Made by a program: the position numbers and the translations under genes | Source: CAZPQN01 sp964588795 | GTDB taxonomy: Bacteria > Fidelibacterota > UBA2242 | DNA: 51,368 nucleotides | Assembly: GCA_964588795.1 (NCBI GenBank) | Contig: CAZPQN010000016.1 | Span: forward strand, 1 to 51,368 | Reading direction: 5' to 3' | Shown here: positions 43,089-51,272 of the stretch, piece after piece | How the letters are laid out: the number at the start of each line of letters is the position of its first letter | How positions within the stretch are numbered: the first letter of the stretch is position 1 | The notes under the pieces: model-generated | Seen by the model: the letters and a program-made list of their open reading frames with translations, nothing else | Told to the model about the DNA's origin: nothing | The model's database searches: none

Positions 43089-43636
43089 ATACTCTCCTCC
43101 CCTTCCAAATGGGCTTTATGTTTGGTACGCAGGATGGTCAGCGCGCCCAAAATCGCTCCAAACAGAACCGTGACTTCGCCCAGGGTATCATAACCGCGAT
43201 AATCCAAAACAATCGAAGCGACGATATTGGCCGAACCTGTCTGGCGCGCACAATTATCCAAATAGTATTGGGCGGTCGTCATCAACGGCTGACCGAATAC
43301 CGGCAGACTGTGGAACATGCCGATGCTACTGATGAATACCCCGATCAATACGATAATCGTTGCGACAATCAGCACTTTATTGCGGCGGGCGGGTTCCTGC
43401 ACATGGTACTCGCGTTTCAGGAAGGCCCGCACCATGATCACGACCGAAAAAATCTCGAACAGGAACTGGACAATCGCCAAATCAGGAGCCTGCAACAGCA
43501 GGAAAGCCATCGAGACTCCCAGACCGACTACGCCCACGGCAATGATCGCCGAGAGCAAATCTTTCATCTCCAGCGCCACAATCGAGCCAATCAGCATAAA
43601 ACCGATGATGAAAATCAACCACGTTTCAACTGGCAT
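43085..43636 (-). CDS. MrpA C-terminal/MbhD-MbhE-like subunit (DUF4040 plus MbhE)
   Basis: 183-aa membrane protein with about five helices. The first half is DUF4040/MbhD-like (DLLSAIIAVGVVGLGVSMAFLLLQAPDLAIVQFLFEI). The second half carries the MbhE-like ending TGSANIVASIVLDYRGYDTLGEVTVLFGA. In standard Mrp antiporters this is the C-terminal part of MrpA; here it is a separate gene 44 bases after the NuoL-like subunit, as in membrane-bound hydrogenases (MbhD and MbhE fused). The gap before it is the largest inside the Mrp block. Confidence 0.9.
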   Translation of the reverse strand: MPVETWLIFIIGFMLIGSIVALEMKDLLSAIIAVGVVGLGVSMAFLLLQAPDLAIVQFLFEIFSVVIMVRAFLKREYHVQEPARRNKVLIVATIIVLIGVFISSIGMFHSLPVFGQPLMTTAQYYLDNCARQTGSANIVASIVLDYRGYDTLGEVTVLFGAILGALTILRTKHKAHLEGEESI

Positions 43637-43680
43637 CTATACCTCCACGCTTGGGTAATAAGTGAACCGTTTTCTACGCC

Positions 43681-45501
43681 TCATAACAGGATCACCAGTC
43701 CGATCAGAATCAAGGTCCCGGTCACAATCCACAGGTTGTAATCCTGCAGATGACCGTTATGGATCTTACTGAACAGTCGGCTGAGTCCGGCGGCACAGTT
43801 ATTACCTATATCGTAAACATCAAAATACTTCCGTTCCGCCCAGTCATAGATTGACCGCAAGGGTTTCATCCGGCGAACCTCATTATAAAATTCGGTACCG
43901 GCAATGCGGAACTTCTCCAACGCCTCCATACCACCCAGATAGATCGTATCGTACCGTACATTTTTAATCAATAGAAAAACCACCAGCCCTAACACGAAAG
44001 TCGTCCCGAACAATCCCAAAATGCCCAGCGGCAGGTAGTTGCCGATAAAATCGGGTACGGCGATATGCAGATCAGTCAGCACCGGCCAGAAAAATTTCTT
44101 CAGCGGCAGGGGCACCGCCAATAATCCGAACGTAATGCATAGCACCGCCAGGGCGCCGGTGGACAGCCACTGATTCAGGGGCGCTTCTTTGACCGCCTGT
44201 AAGCGTTCCGGGCGGCGGCCAAGAAACAGCGAGTGGATGAATTTCATAAAGCTGGCCAGGGTGAGCGCGCTCCCGAACACCGCCGCAAGCAGACAAACCA
44301 GCAACCAGATCTGATACCCCGGACTGGTCGTTTTGGCCATTTCTAACATACCCTGATATATCATCCACTTTGAAAAAAAGCCGTTCAGTGGCGGGATGCC
44401 CGAAATGGCCAACGCTCCCACAAGAGAGGCCATGAAAGTGAAAGGCATGTTCCGCCCCAAACCGCCCAAATCATCCAGCTCATTCGTACCGGCCCGCTTT
44501 TCGACCGACCCGAGAGTCAGGAAGAGATTCGATTTATAGATGGCATTGTTGACCTGGTGAAACAGTCCCCCGATTATCGCCAAGGGATTGCCGCTCCCGG
44601 CGCCCATGATCATGTAACCCACCTGGCTGACCGCGTGATAACCGAGCAGGCGCCGCCCGTTATGCTGAATCATGGCCATCATGACCGCAAATAATACCGT
44701 CATCGCCCCCAGTGTGATCAACAGCATGTGCATATTAATCGTCAGCACAAACAGTGACAAAGTCATGCGGGCTAAAAGGTAAATTCCCACCAGTTTGTCT
44801 AATGATGCGGGCAAAAAGGCGACGCTTTCAACCGGCGCATCCTTGCCGAAATCCGGTACCCAGCTGTGGAACGGGAATCCGCCGGCTTTGGCGAAGGCCG
44901 GTATCAGGATACAGAAAAACGCGACATAGGCCAATTCTCCGCTGAGTGCAATTTTACTGTTCCAGAGTTTCCAGCCGTTGGAAGGTTCCAGGTACCAGAC
45001 CAGGATCAGGCCCAGAATCAGAAAAACATCCGTGCCACCGACCAATACAAAAGTCTTTTTAGCACTTTCCGGTGCTTCGGTCGTCTGGCCCATTAATCCA
45101 AAAAAATACAGCACGATCCCGGACAATCCCCAGAAAACTAAAAAGACCATCGAATTCACGCTCAACACAATGCCATTGCAGAAAGCGACCGTCAGCGGAT
45201 ACAGAAAGAAAAACATCCGTTCACTTTCTCCCGCGACGCCCTTCAGCGTAAAAATGAAGATGATAAAACTGAGTACCTGGATGAAAATGAGCGTATACAG
45301 GCTGAGACTGTCCAGCGCCAAAACCTGTTTATCATAAATGAAGGTCATCTCACTCGGTGCCTTGTAGACCAAATAACACAGGTAGACGAGATAACTCAAA
45401 CCGGCGAACGTCAGCAGTTTGCGCAGAATACCGGGCAACAGCAGATTCAGACAGGCTATCACAACCGGTATGACAATCAGCAATGTCAGGTTATTTACCA
45501 T
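43681..45501 (-). CDS. NuoL/MrpA N-terminal-like antiporter subunit
   Basis: 606-aa polytopic membrane protein (about 14-16 helices), the N-terminal-MrpA/NuoL class. The seventh-helix Lys is in FAKAGGFPFHSWVPD and HQVNNAIYKSNLFLTLGSVE is the helix-break region. The fifth-helix segment, FWELTS in MrpA and GWEGVG in NuoL, reads FWGLSGIVLYFFG: the conserved ion-path Glu is Gly. It ends with a hydrophobic helix (LWIVTGTLILIGLVILL). ATG 45501 has GGAGAG and overlaps the large-subunit stop by 11 bases; the longer frame to 45585 is antisense noise over that gene. Confidence 0.9.
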   Translation of the reverse strand: MVNNLTLLIVIPVVIACLNLLLPGILRKLLTFAGLSYLVYLCYLVYKAPSEMTFIYDKQVLALDSLSLYTLIFIQVLSFIIFIFTLKGVAGESERMFFFLYPLTVAFCNGIVLSVNSMVFLVFWGLSGIVLYFFGLMGQTTEAPESAKKTFVLVGGTDVFLILGLILVWYLEPSNGWKLWNSKIALSGELAYVAFFCILIPAFAKAGGFPFHSWVPDFGKDAPVESVAFLPASLDKLVGIYLLARMTLSLFVLTINMHMLLITLGAMTVLFAVMMAMIQHNGRRLLGYHAVSQVGYMIMGAGSGNPLAIIGGLFHQVNNAIYKSNLFLTLGSVEKRAGTNELDDLGGLGRNMPFTFMASLVGALAISGIPPLNGFFSKWMIYQGMLEMAKTTSPGYQIWLLVCLLAAVFGSALTLASFMKFIHSLFLGRRPERLQAVKEAPLNQWLSTGALAVLCITFGLLAVPLPLKKFFWPVLTDLHIAVPDFIGNYLPLGILGLFGTTFVLGLVVFLLIKNVRYDTIYLGGMEALEKFRIAGTEFYNEVRRMKPLRSIYDWAERKYFDVYDIGNNCAAGLSRLFSKIHNGHLQDYNLWIVTGTLILIGLVILL

Positions 45502-46678
45502 AGATTTCTCTCCGTATCTGCTCGGTTTTGGTACGCGACAGGCGCTGTAAATCCAGTTCGAACGGCCGGTCGTGCGCATCCACAACCCGCAGGGCGCGTT
45601 CGGTACAGCAATAACAGGGATCCACCGCGGCCAGGGTAATCAGTACATCCGCAACCGGGATGCCTTTGCACGAAGCCACGAACGAGGGAATATTGACATA
45701 ACTGGGCGCGCGTACCTTGTGGCGAACGGGACGATTGGTGCCATCCGAACGAATATAATGAAAAACCTCACCGCGCGGTGCCTCGTAACGTCCAATCCCC
45801 TCCCCCGGTGTAATTTCCTTAACGTTGTTTAATATCGGTCCCCCGACCGTTTTCAGCTTCTCCAAGCACTGACGAATAATTTTGTTGGATTCGATTGTCT
45901 CCAATACTCGTACCACCAATTTATCGTAGACATCCCCGTTTTTCAGCACAATCTCATTGAAATTGACCAAATCATACGCATCGGTTGGTTCGTCCTTGCG
46001 CACATCGATCGCCACACCGGAAGCCCGCGCCGTCGGTCCGACCACACAATGCGCGATGGCGTCTTCCTTTTTCAGGACGCCCACTCCGACCAAGCGTGAT
46101 TTCAGGACGGGATCATCTTTAGCGGCTTTGGCAATCATCTCCATTTTGCGATCAATCTCATCGAGAATTTTGAGCAAATCCGGAATGATCGCCGGATCCA
46201 CGTCTTTGGCTACGCCGCCGACGCGCATCATTCCGTAGTGATTGCGGTTGCCGGAAATCGCTTCGAACATCTGCAGGGTCGGTTCCCGGTACTTCCAGGC
46301 CCACATCCACAGAGTATCGTATCCGATAAAATGCCCCGCCAAGCCCAGCCAGAGCAGATGACTGTGCACCCGTTCGAGTTCTCCGACCAAGGTCCGGATA
46401 TAACGGGCCCGCAAGGGGATTTCGATGTTGTCAATGTCTTCGATGGCATGCACACAGGCTAACGGATGCGAAGTGGAGCAGATGCCGCAGATGCGCTCTA
46501 CTAAGTAAATGGATTGCGTAAATGTTTTCTGTTCGGATATGTATTCGTGACCACGGTGCATCCAGCCGATTTCCATGTCAATGTCCACGACCGTCTCGCC
46601 ATCAACTTTCAGCTCGAAATATTCGGCTTCCTCCAGGAGCGGGTGAAACGGTCCGACCGGAATTTTATTGCCTGTCAT
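45491..46678 (-). CDS. group 4 [NiFe]-hydrogenase large (catalytic) subunit
   Basis: 395-aa NuoD-related catalytic subunit. Both nickel-binding Cys pairs are intact: RICGIC with C64 and C67, and DPCYCCTER with C355 and C358. This separates it from complex I NuoD and from sulfane-reductase MbsL types. A C-terminal tail of 34 residues follows TER361, the expected HycI-type cleavage site. EIGWMHRGHEYISE and WMWAWKYREPTLQMFEAISGNRNHYG are family features. The start at 46678 is fixed by the ATGA overlap with the previous gene and GGGAGG upstream; the longer frame to 46969 is spurious. It lies between the NuoC-like subunit and the Mrp block. Confidence 0.95.
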   Translation of the reverse strand: MTGNKIPVGPFHPLLEEAEYFELKVDGETVVDIDMEIGWMHRGHEYISEQKTFTQSIYLVERICGICSTSHPLACVHAIEDIDNIEIPLRARYIRTLVGELERVHSHLLWLGLAGHFIGYDTLWMWAWKYREPTLQMFEAISGNRNHYGMMRVGGVAKDVDPAIIPDLLKILDEIDRKMEMIAKAAKDDPVLKSRLVGVGVLKKEDAIAHCVVGPTARASGVAIDVRKDEPTDAYDLVNFNEIVLKNGDVYDKLVVRVLETIESNKIIRQCLEKLKTVGGPILNNVKEITPGEGIGRYEAPRGEVFHYIRSDGTNRPVRHKVRAPSYVNIPSFVASCKGIPVADVLITLAAVDPCYCCTERALRVVDAHDRPFELDLQRLSRTKTEQIRREIYGK

Positions 46679-47106
46679 GCCTGCCTCCCGAAACGCAAGG
46701 GTTGGTTTGGATTTTCCGGGCTGTTCAGCGTCAGGAGTTGCTCCATGCGCGGGTGCCCGACGAACTCGATGCCCCACAGGTCGAACATCTCCCGCTCGAT
46801 CCAGACGGCTCCGGGTACGAGCGCCGTGATGCTCAGTACTTTGGGATTCTGCTTGTCGGAAATAACAATCCGCGGGCAGAAATATATGCCGGCCTTGTCC
46901 AGTGAGAAATGGTACAGAATCTCGAGCCCGTGGTAGGTTTCCTGCGCCGTGGCCGTCGAGAGCCGGCAACCGATGCCGTCGAACAGATATTTAACGATCT
47001 CCAATAAATGCTCTTCTTTGACCACAAAAAACAATCGGCGCGGTTTCTGGATTACCTGACCGATCTTCGTCCCGAATAATTCCCGAAATTGTTTGAATTC
47101 ATCCAT
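46675..47106 (-). CDS. NuoC-like 30-kDa subunit of the hydrogenase
   Basis: 143-aa soluble subunit of the NuoC/EchD/HycE-N class: RLFFVVKEEHLLEIVKYLF, then YHGLEILYHFSLDKAGIYF, and the signature WIEREMFDLWGIEFVGHPRMEQLLT, close to the complex I consensus ERExxDLxGIxFxGHPDLRRI. It holds the large subunit on the membrane arm. ATG 47106 with GGAG 6 bases upstream overlaps the small-subunit stop by 8 bases. Confidence 0.94.
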   Translation of the reverse strand: MDEFKQFRELFGTKIGQVIQKPRRLFFVVKEEHLLEIVKYLFDGIGCRLSTATAQETYHGLEILYHFSLDKAGIYFCPRIVISDKQNPKVLSITALVPGAVWIEREMFDLWGIEFVGHPRMEQLLTLNSPENPNQPLRFGRQA

Positions 47107-47518
47107 TGAGCACTCCAATCAGTTTGGCCACCGCTTCGATCATCGCTTCCGGCTTCGGCGGACAGCCTGGAATATACATGTCTATCGGAATGACTTCCTC
47201 CCGTACCGGAACCGTGTTGTAACTTTCTTTGAAACAGCACCCCCCCGAAACACAGGTTCCCACCGCCACCACAAATATCGGTTTGGGTGCCTGTTCATAA
47301 ATTCTCCTGATGCGCGGTGCGACCTTTTTATTAAATACACCCGTGACGAGTAAAACGTCGGCGTGCCGTACCGAACCGACCAGCTTGATGCCAAAGCGTT
47401 CGACATCATAGCGCGGAGTCAGCAGATCCAAAATCTCGATGTCGCAATTATTGCAGGGTGAACCGCTGACGTGAAAAACCCACAAAGACTTCGCTAAACG
47501 GCGTTGATACCATCCCAT
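47099..47518 (-). CDS. [NiFe]-hydrogenase small subunit, NuoB/EchC-like
   Basis: 139-aa subunit with the proximal [4Fe-4S] cluster ligands: SPCNNCDIEILDLLTPRYD, GTCVSGGCC and YIPGCPPKPEAM. It is short, with only the proximal cluster, as in group 4 hydrogenases and NuoB. The start ATG at 47518 has AGGAG 7 bases upstream, overlapping the end of the NuoH-like gene. Partner of the catalytic subunit three genes on. Confidence 0.95.
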   Translation of the reverse strand: MGWYQRRLAKSLWVFHVSGSPCNNCDIEILDLLTPRYDVERFGIKLVGSVRHADVLLVTGVFNKKVAPRIRRIYEQAPKPIFVVAVGTCVSGGCCFKESYNTVPVREEVIPIDMYIPGCPPKPEAMIEAVAKLIGVLNG

Positions 47519-47520
47519 AC

Positions 47521-48480
47521 TCAAACTCCTAACACGGCTAAAATCATGGCGATCAGACCGAGGGGCGTCAGATATTTCCAGAAAAAGTTCAGCGCCGTAT
47601 CAATGCGCACCCGCGGATTGGTATTCTTGATCAGCACCAGCACCACGACAATGCCCACGTACTTCAGCACCGCCCACAAGATTCCCCAACCCTGCAGATT
47701 GAAACCGCCACAGAACAGCACAATCAACAACAGCGGGAAAAAGACGTACATCATCAGCTGGTTCAATTTCCAGAAGCCCAACAGCGGCCCGGAATATTCC
47801 ATCAGCGGGCCTTCCACGATTTCCGTTTCCGCTTCCGCAATATGAAACGGCGGCAAGGCCATTTTGGCCTGCAGGCACAGGATCCCAATAATAAAAGCGA
47901 TTACACCGGAAACGGAACCTATGAACGCACCCGCCGACGCCTGCGCCGTCACGATGGCCGATAAGCGGAGCGTGTAGCCGGACTTGATGATCGGCACCAG
48001 GCAGACCAAAATAAAAGCCAGCTCGTCGGCTATCAGCAATTTGATTTCGCGGCCGGCGCCCAGACTGGAGTAAACGTTGCCCGTGGCACTGCCACCTAAA
48101 ATCAGCATCACCGAAAAAATCATCAACAGGTACATGATCACGATCAAGTCACCGTCGAATCCACTGGCGATAGGCAGATTAAAACCACTCAGCCACTTTT
48201 CGAAAAGCGGCATCCCGATTAGCGTGGCGATCAGGACTGTCGTCCCGAAAGCGACCAGCGGCGCGAGGACAAACATCGAACGGACGCCTTCTTTGACAAT
48301 CAATGTCTCTTTACCCAATAATTTGAAGAAGTCATTGAAGTTCTGGAGCAGAGGCGGACCCACGCGATACTGCACCCGGGCGCTGACTTTGCGGTCAATC
48401 CAGCCCACCAGCAGACCCAGCACCGCGGTAAACAGCAATCCCGGAAAAACCAACAGGTAGAAAAACGTCCAGCCGTTCAT
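47521..48480 (-). CDS. NuoH-like membrane-anchor subunit of the hydrogenase
   Basis: 319-aa membrane protein with about eight helices of the NuoH/HycD/EchB/MbhM family. Motifs: GWIDRKVSARVQYRVGPPLLQNFNDFFKLLGKE and the quinone-site-like loop AETEIVEGPLMEYSGPLLGFWKL, where the Glu-rich loop contacts the hydrogenase module. 4-base overlap with the ferredoxin gene. Confidence 0.95.
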   Translation of the reverse strand: MNGWTFFYLLVFPGLLFTAVLGLLVGWIDRKVSARVQYRVGPPLLQNFNDFFKLLGKETLIVKEGVRSMFVLAPLVAFGTTVLIATLIGMPLFEKWLSGFNLPIASGFDGDLIVIMYLLMIFSVMLILGGSATGNVYSSLGAGREIKLLIADELAFILVCLVPIIKSGYTLRLSAIVTAQASAGAFIGSVSGVIAFIIGILCLQAKMALPPFHIAEAETEIVEGPLMEYSGPLLGFWKLNQLMMYVFFPLLLIVLFCGGFNLQGWGILWAVLKYVGIVVVLVLIKNTNPRVRIDTALNFFWKYLTPLGLIAMILAVLGV

Positions 48481-48980
48481 ACTTTCTCCTCCTTCTGACG
48501 CCAGTGCTCGCTTTTAATAGCCAAGTGCTCACCATAAAAGAAAATCTTCTGGTCGGGTTGCTCCTGCGCGATTTCCTGCATCGTGAGGCAATTGGCAGGC
48601 GCGGTGCGGGCACAGAGCGGCACATAATCGGGATTGGTTTCCAATTGATTCAGACAGTAATCGCACTTGGAAGTCACATAGTTGATCACCTCGGTGAAAA
48701 TCGTACCGAAGGGACAGGCCAGGGTGCAGGATTTACAGCCCACGCAACGCATGTTCCAGCGCTTGATCATCCCGGTCTCCGTCCGCTCCAGGGCTTCCTT
48801 GGGACAGACCGTTACGCAGAAAGCATCCGGGCATTGCCGGCAATAGACTGCAAATTCGGCGACCTCCAACAGGGCAAATTGCCCCTGATTGCGGCGATGA
48901 TGGAAATATTCACATTTTATCTGGCTGACAGGTGTGCCGGAAGCCAGCAGAGCGGGTATATCAATCAGTAATTTCTTCAT
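48477..48980 (-). CDS. multi-cluster ferredoxin subunit (HydN/HycB/CooF type)
   Basis: 167-aa iron-sulfur protein with at least three cluster motifs: YCRQCPDAFCVTVCP, CVGCKSCTLACPFGT and CDYCLNQ...PLCARTAPANC, the arrangement of HycB/HydN/CooF-type electron carriers. Probably the link between the HydB/HydG diaphorase pair just upstream and the hydrogenase core. ATGA overlaps on both sides. Confidence 0.93.
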   Translation of the reverse strand: MKKLLIDIPALLASGTPVSQIKCEYFHHRRNQGQFALLEVAEFAVYCRQCPDAFCVTVCPKEALERTETGMIKRWNMRCVGCKSCTLACPFGTIFTEVINYVTSKCDYCLNQLETNPDYVPLCARTAPANCLTMQEIAQEQPDQKIFFYGEHLAIKSEHWRQKEEKV

Positions 48981-49801
48981 TCCCAGATATTCTCCTCATC
49001 TTTGACTGTCTCGTAAGTAAAGACCGGGCCGTCCTTGCAGGCGTAATATTTACCAAAGACACAATGTCGGCACTGACCGATGCCACAGTACATCTTCTTC
49101 TCCATGGACAGATAGATGTCCTTCGGCGCATATCCGTATTTTAAAAGGTCAAACGTCCCGAATTTCATCATGATCGGCGGACCGCATACCACCACCGGAT
49201 TGTCCTTTGGATTGATGCTGATCTTGTTCAGCAGTTTCGTGACCAGGCAGACTTCCTCCGCCCAGCTCTCGCCGTCCGGTACCCGGTCAACCGAGCGCAG
49301 AATCTGGACTTTGGGCAGCTTGCGCCAGCCTTCCACTAAATTCTTGTAGATCATATCCGCCGGCGTGCGGGCGCCCATCAGAAAGGTGACGCTTCGGTAA
49401 TCATCGATATGATTTAACAACGAAAGAAATAACGAGCGGGTGGGTGCCAGACCTACCCCGCCTCCCATGATCAGGACATCTTTGCCCTGCCAGCTCTGAA
49501 TCGGGTAGCAGGTGCCGTAAGGGCCACGCAGGCCGACCCGGTCACCCACTTTGGTCTTATGCACGTACTCCGTCACAAAACCGGCTTTCATGATCGTAAT
49601 GTCCATGACCTCGCTGACGTTGTCCGCCGAAGATGGCGTGAACGGTCCCTCGCCGATGTTGGGAATGGTCAGCTCGATGAACTGCCCGGTCTTGAACGGC
49701 AGGGCTCGTTCCGGTTTGACCTTAATCGTGCGAATGGTCGGTGATTCTTCAATAATATCAAGAATCGTGGCCGGAATTACTTCGTAGGGATTCTTAGACA
49801 T
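48977..49801 (-). CDS. HydG-like FAD/NAD(P)-binding oxidoreductase (sulfhydrogenase gamma type)
   Basis: 274-aa ferredoxin-reductase-fold protein. An FAD-binding beta-barrel (PFKTGQFIELTIPNIGEGPFT) and an NAD(P)-binding domain (VLIMGGGVGLAPTRSL, VVVCGPPIMM) are followed by a C-terminal [2Fe-2S] motif (MYCGIGQCRHCVFGKYYACKDG). It matches the gamma subunit of Pyrococcus sulfhydrogenase and related anaerobic sulfite reductase B. Predicted role: exchange electrons between NAD(P)H and the iron-sulfur chain. It overlaps the HydB-like gene by 8 bases. Confidence 0.92.
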   Translation of the reverse strand: MSKNPYEVIPATILDIIEESPTIRTIKVKPERALPFKTGQFIELTIPNIGEGPFTPSSADNVSEVMDITIMKAGFVTEYVHKTKVGDRVGLRGPYGTCYPIQSWQGKDVLIMGGGVGLAPTRSLFLSLLNHIDDYRSVTFLMGARTPADMIYKNLVEGWRKLPKVQILRSVDRVPDGESWAEEVCLVTKLLNKISINPKDNPVVVCGPPIMMKFGTFDLLKYGYAPKDIYLSMEKKMYCGIGQCRHCVFGKYYACKDGPVFTYETVKDEENIWE

Positions 49802-50840
49802 GCGCCGTCTCCTGCACTTGGCTCGCTTCCATTATCTTTTTCACCACCTCGCGGAATTCGATCTTGCCGGCACACACCTCACTGCAACGCCCGCAACCGG
49901 TGCAACCCAGGAGGTTGAAGTTGGCTGGCAGATTCAGAAATTTGCACAGGTAGCGGTTACGAAAACGCTCGAACATTTTCGGACGGGGCGTTCCGCCGCC
50001 CGCCACCCGGGCGTAACCCTGCACCTGACAAGTATCATAACTGCGGTCTTTGATAAAAGTGGCCGCAGTGGTTTCATCATTGATCATAATGCAGTAGCAG
50101 GTGGGACAGACATTAGTGCATCCGCCGCATCCCACGCAGGCACTGGCTTCCTGCACCCATTTGATGATGTCGGTTTTTTTCAGCAGACGATAATCATCGG
50201 GACGCCGATATTCGGTATTGGCCAAACTGAGCTTTTTCTCCATCGAACGGCGGCGCTCCCGCACCGTGTTCTTGTCCTCTTCTCCGGCATGATTGATCTT
50301 GATCGTCTGCTTCATCAAATCCAGCAGTTCCTGACCTTTGCCCGAACCGACGCTGATATGAAAGTATTGAGCGTCAAGTGTGGTCAGGTTCAGGTCGAAA
50401 CCTTCCTCCGCGTACGGCTTCCCACCGACTAAATTGCAATGGCAGGTGGACATGATCTCTGAACAGTCCACACTGATGAGCGTGGTCAGCTTGCGCCGGC
50501 TTTCATACAGCGGGTCAACGAAATCCTGATTAATCAGCGCCCGATCCAAAACCTGCAACGCTTTCAAGTCGCAGGCCTTAACGCCCACGATTAGACGTTT
50601 TTCGGCGACCGGATTGCCTGGCAGGACGCGTTCACGTGGAAAGTAAAACAAAACCCGCACCGGGTCAACCGTGCGATAGTCGTCCAGGACAATCTCAGCC
50701 GGTCCTGCCATCGGCGTAAAAAACAGCACCTTGTCATCCCGCATTGAACGGCGCGGGACAATGACTTTCCTGATACCACCCAAATTCTCTTCCTGACAGC
50801 GTCTGAGGAATTCCATCAGACTGGTTTTTTCGACAATCAT
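49794..50840 (-). CDS. HydB-like 4Fe-4S dicluster protein (sulfhydrogenase beta type)
   Basis: 348-aa soluble iron-sulfur protein, homologous to the beta subunit of sulfhydrogenase and AsrA. The N-terminal half holds VGVKACDLKALQVLDRAL and extra Cys (CSEIMSTCHC); the C-terminal half has two cluster motifs, CVGCGGCTNVCPTCYC and CTGCGRCSEVC. Pairs with the HydG-like flavoprotein to make a diaphorase module. ATG 50840 with GGAGG is chosen over the frame to 50879. No cytoplasmic [NiFe] alpha/delta sulfhydrogenase subunits are in the window, so its partner is the membrane hydrogenase. Confidence 0.92.
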   Translation of the reverse strand: MIVEKTSLMEFLRRCQEENLGGIRKVIVPRRSMRDDKVLFFTPMAGPAEIVLDDYRTVDPVRVLFYFPRERVLPGNPVAEKRLIVGVKACDLKALQVLDRALINQDFVDPLYESRRKLTTLISVDCSEIMSTCHCNLVGGKPYAEEGFDLNLTTLDAQYFHISVGSGKGQELLDLMKQTIKINHAGEEDKNTVRERRRSMEKKLSLANTEYRRPDDYRLLKKTDIIKWVQEASACVGCGGCTNVCPTCYCIMINDETTAATFIKDRSYDTCQVQGYARVAGGGTPRPKMFERFRNRYLCKFLNLPANFNLLGCTGCGRCSEVCAGKIEFREVVKKIMEASQVQETAHV

Positions 50841-50903
50841 GTTATACCTCCACCGGTAGCCCTGCGGGGTTTCCGGCAATGCTTCCTGATTTGATTCAGT
50901 AGG

Positions 50904-51272
50904 TTATTGTCCATGTCCGGCCAACTTCCGAATTAAGTCGAGCATTTTTTCCGATTCGGTTGATTTATCAAAGAAATAATCCGTGCCCTCTTCCGCACAC
51001 TTGCGGCGGTACTGCGGAAACGGGTAATCCGTAAAAACCACCACCTCAGTTCGCGGACTATGCTGTTTGATGGTCTTTAGGACATGAATACCGCCCTCTC
51101 CCGGCATCCGAATATCCAGAATGACCAGATCCGGGTGCAATTTCAGAATAGCTTCGACCGCCAACACGGTATTGCCCGCCTCGCCGCAGATTTCTACTCC
51201 CGTTATCTCCGCCAGGGTCGTCTTCAGATGATTGCGCAGGATCTCCGAGTCGTCGGCGATGAATATCCGCAT
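50904..51272 (-). CDS. single-domain response regulator (receiver only)
   Basis: 122-aa CheY-like receiver without an output domain. Acidic pocket D7/D8 (IFIADDSE), phospho-acceptor D53 (VILDIRMPGEGG), the Thr/Tyr switch area VVFTDYPF and the Lys of FFDKS are all present. First gene of the hydrogenase operon, 63 bases before the HydB-like gene. With no DNA-binding domain it must act by protein contact or as a phosphate relay. The last gene of the same operon is a RegB-like kinase. The ribosome site is weak (TAGG). Upstream (51273-51368) no strong promoter is visible. Confidence 0.93.
   Translation of the reverse strand: MRIFIADDSEILRNHLKTTLAEITGVEICGEAGNTVLAVEAILKLHPDLVILDIRMPGEGGIHVLKTIKQHSPRTEVVVFTDYPFPQYRRKCAEEGTDYFFDKSTESEKMLDLIRKLAGHGQ

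Noticed and set aside
45502..46969. N-terminal extensions of the NuoL-like (to 45585) and large-subunit (to 46969) frames
   Set aside because: These stretches lie over the neighbouring genes in another frame, are low in family signal and have no ribosome site; internal ATGs with good sites fit.
37251..50840. Respiratory complex I locus
   Set aside because: The NuoD-like subunit has both nickel-binding Cys pairs, a maturation protease is encoded alongside, and nuoA, J, E, F and G are absent.
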